From Clostridium bowmanii (GTDB lineage Bacteria > Bacillota > Clostridia > Clostridiales > Clostridiaceae): a DNA stretch of 64,000 bases. Shown in pieces: positions 58,195-64,000 of this stretch. A program made the translations under genes and the position numbers. Position 1 is the stretch's first letter; each line of letters opens with the position of its first letter. The DNA lies in the NCBI RefSeq assembly GCF_018861315.1, contig NZ_JAHLDL010000002.1:176479-240478 (forward strand), read 5' to 3'. The notes under the pieces are model-generated. The model saw nothing but the letters and a program-made list of their open reading frames with translations, searched no databases and had not been told where the DNA came from.

Positions 58195-58471
58195 ATGAAA
58201 AAAAAGTAGCTATAACTTTTATTTATGGAAATTAAAGTTTCTTGAAGGAGCTAAAATTTCCAAAAGAGAAATAGATAAGAAAAATCTACCTGATAACATA
58301 CATTATAATAAGGTGACTGGAGAATATACTAAGGTAGAATGTGAGGATATAAATTTAGAAGAATTAAATACATATATTAAAGTCAAAAATGCATACAACC
58401 TTAATTTGATAACAATTTGTGTAATTATTTGTACAGTTCTACTTGTATTAGTACTGATAAACTGCATATAA
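58195..58471 (+). pseudogene. Small membrane protein with a poly-A frameshift
   Basis: GTGGAGGCGG precedes an ATG followed by eight A and an immediate stop (58195-58209). If one A is removed the frame runs 91 codons without interruption: MKKSSYNFYLWKLKFLEGAK, a hydrophilic middle VTGEYTKVECEDINLEEL, and one C-terminal membrane helix (LITICVIICTVLLVLVLINC). The perfect fit to A7 suggests either slippage-prone regulation, a recent mutation or a read error. Family not recognised. Confidence 0.65.
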
Positions 58472-58586
58472 TTTGGAGTATAAGCTTTAGTAGGTAATGG
58501 TATTGCTCAATATATATTTTAAAATTATGCAAAACATTTTTAATAAGCATATATATTATCTATAACGGTGAGGGAGGTAAAGCTTC

Positions 58587-58748
58587 ATGTATGATGCATT
58601 TGTTAAACTGATTAATACAGTTGGCTTCCCTATAGGTGTGAGTATATATTTGCTAGTAAGATTTGAGAAGAAAATTGAGGATCTCAATAAATCTATCTCT
58701 CAATTAACAGTATCTATATCCACCGTTATAGGAAAATCTGAAAAATAA
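58587..58748 (+). CDS. YvrJ family protein, 53 aa
   Basis: One membrane helix near the N-terminus (VGFPIGVSIYLLVRFEKKIEDL) followed by a charged helix, the standard YvrJ pattern, starting MYDAFVKLINT. AGGGAGG sits eight bases before the ATG. Some YvrJ-like proteins resemble phage holins, but no phage genes are near. Membrane location, unknown role. Confidence 0.85.
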   Translation: MYDAFVKLINTVGFPIGVSIYLLVRFEKKIEDLNKSISQLTVSISTVIGKSEK

Positions 58749-58779
58749 GGATACCAAATTGGTATTCTTATTTTTTTAG
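58744..58779 (+). terminator. YvrJ gene terminator
   Basis: AATAAGGATACCAA pairs with TTGGTATTCTTATT, then TTTTT. The stem overlaps the stop codon of the YvrJ gene. Confidence 0.88.
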
Positions 58780-58930
58780 TATTGGATATTGATAGATATA
58801 AATCTAAAAAAATCTGATATTTATTGCAAAGTTGCACATTTGATGAAGATTGATGATTTCATTTTTCCTATAAATGAATTACCCTAAAGTAGACAGATAT
58901 ACTAATCAACATTTAGGAAGGTGAATATTT

Positions 58931-60628
58931 ATGGGAAATTATCAAAACATTAATACATTAAAACCAGTGGGCATTGAAAATAAAAAAGCGTATTTAATTG
59001 GAGGGGGTATTGCCTCTCTTGCGGCTGCCGCATATTTAATACGAGATGGTCATATGGATGGTAAAAACATCACTATTTTAGAACAATCACACATTATTGG
59101 TGGTAGTATGGACGGGTCCGGAAATGCAAAGGATGGTTATATTGTCCGAGGCGGAAGAGAAATGGAAGAACACTATGAATGTTGTTGGGATTTATTTAGC
59201 AAGATTCCATCGCTAAGTACTCCGAGTCAAACTGTTTTAGATGAATTTAGGCAGCTGAATAATTCAGACCCTAATGAGTCAACTTGTCGTTTACTTCATA
59301 ATTGTGGCGAAAAGGCGGATTTCTCTTCTCTAGGACTTAAGGATTCTCACATTAAGCAACTTACTATGCTTTTTCTTGCAACAGAAGAAGATTTAGGCGC
59401 TACAACTGTTGAACAGTATTTTGATCCATCATTTTTAGAAACTAATATGTGGTGTTTCTGGCGCTCTATGTTTGCATTTGAAAATTGGCATAGTGTTGTG
59501 GAAATGAAAAGATATATGCAGCGCTTTATGCATCTTCTTCCTGGCATGAGCCATATGAAAAACATCATGTTTCCAAAGTATAATCAGTATGAGTCTATGA
59601 TTCTTCCTCTAGAAAAATGGTTACTATCTAAAAATGTAGTCATTAACTTAAATTCGCAAGTTACAGATTTAGACATTGATATAGAATCAGATAAGAAAAC
59701 TGTTACTGCCATTCATCTGTTGCACAATGATAAAGATGAAACAATTCATACAACTGTGAATGATTTAGTATTTGTTACTAATGGATCTATGACAGAAAAC
59801 TCTACTATTGGAAGTATGCACAAACCTGCAGTAACTAATCGTGGTGTAGGAGGCTGCTGGAACCTTTGGAAAAACATTGCAAAGAAAGATGATTCCTTTG
59901 GAAAACCAGAAGTCTTCTGTAGTGATATCGACAAAAGTAAGTGGGAATCTTTCACTATAACTAGTACAAGTTCTAAAATAGCTGAATTACTTAAGAAGCT
60001 TACTGGAAGAGATCCATACTCTGGTAAAACTGTTACAGGTGGTATTATAACTATGAAGGACTCAAGTTGGCTTTTAAGCTTAACTTGCAACAGACAACCT
60101 CATTTTAGTGATCAACCTAAAAATGTTTTAGTAATATGGGCTTATGGTCTTTTCCCTGATAACATTGGTGATTTTGTTAAAAAAAGAATGAGTGATTGCA
60201 CTGGTGAAGAAATGATGACAGAGCTTTTATATCATTTAGGCATGAAAGAGGAGACATCAGAGATTCTTAAAAACGTTAATGTTATCCCTTGTATGATGCC
60301 TTATACCACTAGTCAATTTATGCCACGTGTTAAGGATGATCGTCCTAATGTTATTCCAAAAGGTAGTACCAATCTTGCCTTTTTAGGACAATTTGCAGAA
60401 GTTGAAGATGATTGTGTATTCACAGTTGAATACTCTATTCGTTCAGCTATGATGGCAGTTTATAACTTGCTTAATCTTGATAAAAAAGTGCCAGAAGTAT
60501 ATCCTACTAAATATGATATACGTGTAGTTGCAGCGGCAGCAAAGGCATTATACAGTGGACGTCCTCTCCCAGCTGAGGCGATTGTTCGCAAGCTTTTGAA
60601 GAATACAACACTTGAAGGATTAATTTAA
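58931..60628 (+). CDS. ohyA: Oleate hydratase (FAD)
   Basis: 565 residues, myosin-cross-reactive antigen family. FAD-binding IGGGIASLAAAAYLIRDG near residue 23, REMEEHYECCWDLF, and the substrate-region segments MWCFWRSMFAFENWHSV and PYTTSQFMPR. Adds water to the cis-9 double bond of unsaturated fatty acids, giving 10-hydroxystearate from oleate; protects against host or dietary fatty acids. AGGAAGGTG precedes the ATG. Convergent with a TetR gene that may regulate it. Confidence 0.93.
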   Translation: MGNYQNINTLKPVGIENKKAYLIGGGIASLAAAAYLIRDGHMDGKNITILEQSHIIGGSMDGSGNAKDGYIVRGGREMEEHYECCWDLFSKIPSLSTPSQTVLDEFRQLNNSDPNESTCRLLHNCGEKADFSSLGLKDSHIKQLTMLFLATEEDLGATTVEQYFDPSFLETNMWCFWRSMFAFENWHSVVEMKRYMQRFMHLLPGMSHMKNIMFPKYNQYESMILPLEKWLLSKNVVINLNSQVTDLDIDIESDKKTVTAIHLLHNDKDETIHTTVNDLVFVTNGSMTENSTIGSMHKPAVTNRGVGGCWNLWKNIAKKDDSFGKPEVFCSDIDKSKWESFTITSTSSKIAELLKKLTGRDPYSGKTVTGGIITMKDSSWLLSLTCNRQPHFSDQPKNVLVIWAYGLFPDNIGDFVKKRMSDCTGEEMMTELLYHLGMKEETSEILKNVNVIPCMMPYTTSQFMPRVKDDRPNVIPKGSTNLAFLGQFAEVEDDCVFTVEYSIRSAMMAVYNLLNLDKKVPEVYPTKYDIRVVAAAAKALYSGRPLPAEAIVRKLLKNTTLEGLI

Positions 60629-60638
60629 ATATTTAAAT

Positions 60639-60677
60639 AAAAGGAACAAGAAAGTATGTGCTTTCTTGTTCCTTTTA
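60639..60677. terminator. Bidirectional terminator between ohyA and the TetR gene
   Basis: AAAAGGAACAAGAAAG pairs with CTTTCTTGTTCCTTTT; A run on one side and T run on the other serve both strands. Confidence 0.9.
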
Positions 60678-60715
60678 TTGTTGTATATCTTTTTATAATA
60701 GCAGCAAATTTGGTA

Positions 60716-61273
60716 TCACTGTATTTCACATTTTAATAGGGCTCTATGTATATCGCCACTAATTATTTGATCTAGATTATCAATAATTTGCTCAGAGTTC
60801 TTAGTCATATTGGTTTTTATCCATTCAAGTAGTAATCCTACAAAAGCAAATTTATAAAAATTAACCACAAATTCTTTTTTTTCTTTTGACACGTTCATGT
60901 CCACTGCAATCTCATCTACAACGTGGACCACAAGCCAATATACAGCATTGTATAAATGGGTTTCCAAGTGTTCACGTCCAATGGAATTATAGGTATTTAA
61001 AACCATTTTACGATTTTTATCCAAATAAATTAATATATTCAAAAATCCTTGCTGCCAGGTTTGAGATGTTGTATTTTCTGCCATGGCACTAGCAACTTCA
61101 GTTCTGAAAATCCATTCTAAGAGTGCGTAGATATCTTGAAAGTGATAGTAAAATGTACGGCGATTAACTTCACAGTCCCTAACAATATCATTAATTGTAA
61201 TTTTTGCTAAGGGTATTGTGTTCATTAGCTTTTTCAATGATTGTGCTAAAGATTCTTTTGTAGTTTGTGACAT
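60716..61273 (-). CDS. TetR family regulator (DhaS-like)
   Basis: 185 residues. N-terminal HTH ITINDIVRDCEVNRRTFYYHFQDIYALL at about 25-52, with the YYHF motif; C-terminal all-helical domain similar to the dihydroxyacetone-kinase-regulator group (FVVNFYKFAFVGLLLEWI). RBS AAAGGAGAAC lies before the ATG. Convergent neighbour of ohyA; control of ohyA by fatty acid is inferred by location only. Confidence 0.82.
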   Translation of the reverse strand: MSQTTKESLAQSLKKLMNTIPLAKITINDIVRDCEVNRRTFYYHFQDIYALLEWIFRTEVASAMAENTTSQTWQQGFLNILIYLDKNRKMVLNTYNSIGREHLETHLYNAVYWLVVHVVDEIAVDMNVSKEKKEFVVNFYKFAFVGLLLEWIKTNMTKNSEQIIDNLDQIISGDIHRALLKCEIQ

Positions 61274-61572
61274 ACATTAGTTCTCCTTTCCCTTTGAGTT
61301 ATATATATTATATTTAAAATTAAGTTTTTAGTCAATGTGGGGGATTCATAATGAATTACATTTAGTGTGGATTTTTGTTTAAGGAAAGTTCTAAAATTTT
61401 AAAGGCTATTAAATTATGAAGAGGAGAAATTGAGCAAAAGGCAGCAATTTTACTTTTTTCTACAAATTTTAAAGGGAAACCGTAGAATAATATTGAATTA
61501 TATAAGTAATATTATGATAAATTCACTTAACTATATAATGATAGTACTTGCTATTTTATGGAGGTAATACTA
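61274..61572. other. Intergenic region, no gene
   Basis: AT-rich, no remnant recognised. It must contain divergent promoters for the TetR and HD-GYP genes. GGAGGT at 61560 is the ribosome site of the latter. Confidence 0.4.
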
Positions 61573-62727
61573 ATGAAAACAAAAATATCAGAATTGTTAA
61601 ATCCATTATATAAAACAAATATGGGCCAGGAAGATAATACTGAAGTCACTAGTTATGATAAAGTAATGAATATATTTGAATCTTTTGTTAACATGAACAA
61701 TATGAGCAAAGATGAATTTTTAGAAAAAGTTTTTGTTAGTGCTTTTAAATTGATACCTGAAGCAGAAAAGGGATCTTTTTATGAGCTTTCAGGAGATAAA
61801 TACATACCTATATTTACAAATGGCTATGATTTTAAAACTCTTCAGAAATTAGTCTTTAATAGAAGTGATGCTTTTATTGACTATGAATGCTCAGATGTTT
61901 CTAATATTGATGCATATCAAATATATATTGAGAAACGTGATGATACAAAGTTTACCAAGGAAGTGATTGAGACCTTTAAAGAACTTGGAACTTATGCTAA
62001 TTTTATATCATTATATGCACCAGTTCAAGTTGAGGGTATAAATGTAGGGTTACTTAGTCTTGAATGTTTTAACGGAACTGAGTTTTCCAAAAATTCTAAG
62101 AAAATATTGAAATTTTATGCGCAAATTATATCAAATTTTTATTCTCAGAAGGTTTTTCATGATAGAGAGACTAAAATGTATGATGATATTGTAACATCGT
62201 TAGTATCTGCTATTGAAGTCAAAGATAAATATACAGAAGGACATGCGCAGAGAGTAAGAGAATATAGTTGTATGATTGCTAAGGAACTTGGACTAACAAA
62301 AACTCAAATGATAGATATTAGTACTGCATCTTTATTACATGACATTGGGAAAATTGGAGTTCCAACAGAAATATTAAACAAACCAGGTAAACTGACTGAG
62401 GATGAGTATAATATTATCAAATTACATCCTATACATACTAAAACTATCCTAGATAAGATAAGCAATTTTTCTAACATTTCAAATATTGCATATAGTCATC
62501 ATGAAAATTATGATGGTACTGGATATCCTCAAGGGTTAAAAGGTGATGAAATACCATTTGAGTCACAGATAATACAAGTAGCTGATGCATATGATGCAAT
62601 GACTTCCGATAGAGCTTATAGAAAAGCACTTTCTATAAATGAGGCACTTGAAATTATAGAAAAGGAAATGGGTAAACAATTTAATGCGGAAATAGCTAAA
62701 GTAGCAATACGATTATTTTCTAAATAA
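61573..62727 (+). CDS. GAF-HD-GYP cyclic di-GMP phosphodiesterase
   Basis: 384 residues. An N-terminal GAF-like sensor (about 30-195; AEKGSFYELSGDKYIP, YAPVQVEGINVGLLSLE) is followed by the HD-GYP domain: HDIGKIGVPTEIL, HHENYDGTGYPQGLKGDEI, ADAYDAMTSDRAYR (about 215-380). All metal and GYP residues are kept, so it should linearise cyclic di-GMP. No membrane segment. The ATG at 61558 is part of the Shine-Dalgarno region; start is 61573. Confidence 0.92.
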   Translation: MKTKISELLNPLYKTNMGQEDNTEVTSYDKVMNIFESFVNMNNMSKDEFLEKVFVSAFKLIPEAEKGSFYELSGDKYIPIFTNGYDFKTLQKLVFNRSDAFIDYECSDVSNIDAYQIYIEKRDDTKFTKEVIETFKELGTYANFISLYAPVQVEGINVGLLSLECFNGTEFSKNSKKILKFYAQIISNFYSQKVFHDRETKMYDDIVTSLVSAIEVKDKYTEGHAQRVREYSCMIAKELGLTKTQMIDISTASLLHDIGKIGVPTEILNKPGKLTEDEYNIIKLHPIHTKTILDKISNFSNISNIAYSHHENYDGTGYPQGLKGDEIPFESQIIQVADAYDAMTSDRAYRKALSINEALEIIEKEMGKQFNAEIAKVAIRLFSK

Positions 62728-62790
62728 ATGGTATCTCATAATAGAAAGCATTTTGAAAACAACTGTGATTTATTTTAAAGGTGGATTTGC

Positions 62791-63129
62791 ATGATATGGA
62801 TGGGTATAGTATATGTATTAATGGGAGTAGTTTATTTAATATATTCTATTTTACGTAGAGATAAAGTTACTTATTTTAGTAGGGAATACCGTAGAACAAG
62901 CGAAATGAAGGTTGTAAAATCAAGTGAATTTTTAATGTTACAATTAAAAGTTTCAATATTTAATTCTATATATCTTTTTATATATGGAATATTAATAATA
63001 ATATTTAATCTTAATAATATATTTTTTATAGCAGGATTTTTGCCATTCCATTTTATAAACCTTTTACTAATAATTAAAAGTAAAACTAAGGGGTATGTAG
63101 ATTATAAAATTGGAGAGAATTATAAATAA
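62791..63129 (+). CDS. Small membrane protein of unknown function, 112 aa
   Basis: Three membrane segments (about 2-22, 54-74, 78-98) with a basic loop RRDKVTYFSREYRR between the first two. Overall layout resembles DUF3784-like small proteins but no diagnostic motif is present. AAAGGTGG precedes the ATG. It lies 63 bases after the HD-GYP gene, so co-transcription is possible. Confidence 0.65.
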   Translation: MIWMGIVYVLMGVVYLIYSILRRDKVTYFSREYRRTSEMKVVKSSEFLMLQLKVSIFNSIYLFIYGILIIIFNLNNIFFIAGFLPFHFINLLLIIKSKTKGYVDYKIGENYK

Positions 63130-63438
63130 TATACAGGCTGGGGTTAGACTTAAGACATAATATTATAAGGTTGCTATTTATAAATGACGGAAGCTTTTAA
63201 AATGGTAGACGAAAGTGTCTTTATAAAACTTAGCCATGTGTATCAGGATACGAAAATCATAATTACTCATACTTATATGTAGTATTATGAAGATAATCTA
63301 GTTAGGTTACATATAAGATGGAATTGTACACCTATTTATATGATAGAATAATCCTTGTCGTCACGAAACAGTGGCACATTATGTTAAAAGTTAATTGCTA
63401 ATTTTAATTTTTTTTAAAAAAATAAATTAAAGAAGTTG
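63130..63438. other. Intergenic region upstream of the rRNA promoter
   Basis: No gene recognised. Short direct motifs only. Acts as spacer before the ribosomal operon. Confidence 0.4.
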
Positions 63439-63470
63439 TTGACAAAACAAGCAATACCTAGTAGTATAGT
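63439..63470 (+). promoter_or_regulatory. rRNA operon promoter
   Basis: TTGACA at 63439-63444; TAGTAT at 63462-63467 (17-base spacer) overlaps TATAGT at 63465-63470 (20-base spacer). Downstream at 63511-63529 is TTGGTCTTTGAAAATTAAA, the boxA-like motif normal in clostridial rRNA leaders. Confidence 0.75.
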
Positions 63471-63690
63471 AGAAGTCGTCGGTTGGCGATTAATACAAAA
63501 TAAACAGTTGGTCTTTGAAAATTAAACAGAGAAATAGGTAAAATAGCGAAATAATATTTCGCTAGACCAGTTAATTACTTTAGATAAAGAAGTAATTTTA
63601 GTCGTAAGACTAAAAAGTATGTAATGAGCTTGAGTAACAACTTAACAGTTGTCTCAGATTATTCATTTCAAATAAAAAGTGCAAACTTTT

Positions 63691-64000
<310 letters not shown>

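Noticed and set aside
58587..58748. YvrJ-like gene as a phage holin marking a prophage.
   Set aside because: No endolysin, capsid, tail, integrase or repressor gene lies within several kilobases.

Overview
This is a low-GC Firmicutes chromosome segment, almost certainly Clostridium cluster I. The evidence is the AT-rich background, strong GGAGG ribosome sites, the content of intrinsic terminators, and the first ~310 bases of a clostridial-type 16S rRNA gene at the right edge (from about 63691). I see no prophage, insertion sequence, CRISPR array or tRNA gene. The most striking general property is decay. At least a dozen loci carry a single in-frame stop, a homopolymer frameshift or a truncation, while their neighbours look intact.

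Layout. 1-6.1 kb: a hexanucleotide repeat, a YkvA protein, the first copy of a ~340 bp repeated mini-gene, a TPR-GGDEF cyclase, an endonuclease IV-like barrel, and a wrecked PEP-synthase/rifampicin-phosphotransferase gene followed by the second mini-gene copy. 6.1-13.7 kb: rarA, a DUF4177 gene, then a PRD regulator, an ascorbate-type PTS (EIIB, EIIC) and a two-subunit transketolase. 13.8-18.3 kb: a SEC-C gene and an EamA transporter, each with one stop codon; a cytosolic reductive-dehalogenase-like Fe-S protein; and a dead second ascorbate locus (ulaG with one extra G in a G tract, ulaB with a stop, a ulaA fragment). 18.3-23.5 kb: a CWB2 surface protein, a secreted protein, an Fe-S aldo/keto reductase, an alpha/beta hydrolase and a cupin.

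23.5-32.5 kb: a nearly complete AI-2 system, with lsrR-lsrK-cupin on one strand and lsrA-C-D-B-F on the other. No LsrG gene is present in the window. 32.5-38 kb: HAD, sulfatase and cutC remnants, a trio of small stress-type genes, and three membrane proteins. 38.3-42.5 kb: a large secreted beta-galactosidase interrupted by one TAA. 42.6-48.4 kb: a SUKH-like protein, a lactonase, a PadR/HAAS/CPBP cluster and a LysR-TauE pair. 48.4-51.3 kb: a lysine riboswitch controlling a three-gene amino-acid ABC importer. 51.5-58.8 kb: a secreted coiled-coil protein, a 7TM-PAS-GGDEF-HD-GYP protein, the third mini-gene copy, an ECF sigma/anti-sigma pair fused to a 5'-nucleotidase stump, a tandem-PilZ protein and two tiny membrane proteins. 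58.9-64 kb: oleate hydratase with a TetR regulator, a GAF-HD-GYP phosphodiesterase, and the rRNA promoter with 16S.

How parts work together. Four proteins make, break or bind cyclic di-GMP. Sugar uptake is represented by the PTS-transketolase operon, the AI-2 operon and the beta-galactosidase. The best candidate for something undescribed is the three-copy mini-gene (640-985, 5523-5855, 54750-55080, all on the minus strand). Each copy has its own promoter with exactly 17 bp spacing, a Shine-Dalgarno site, an open 16-codon frame (consensus MVQIKFxEFxEDSxIL) and an intrinsic terminator.
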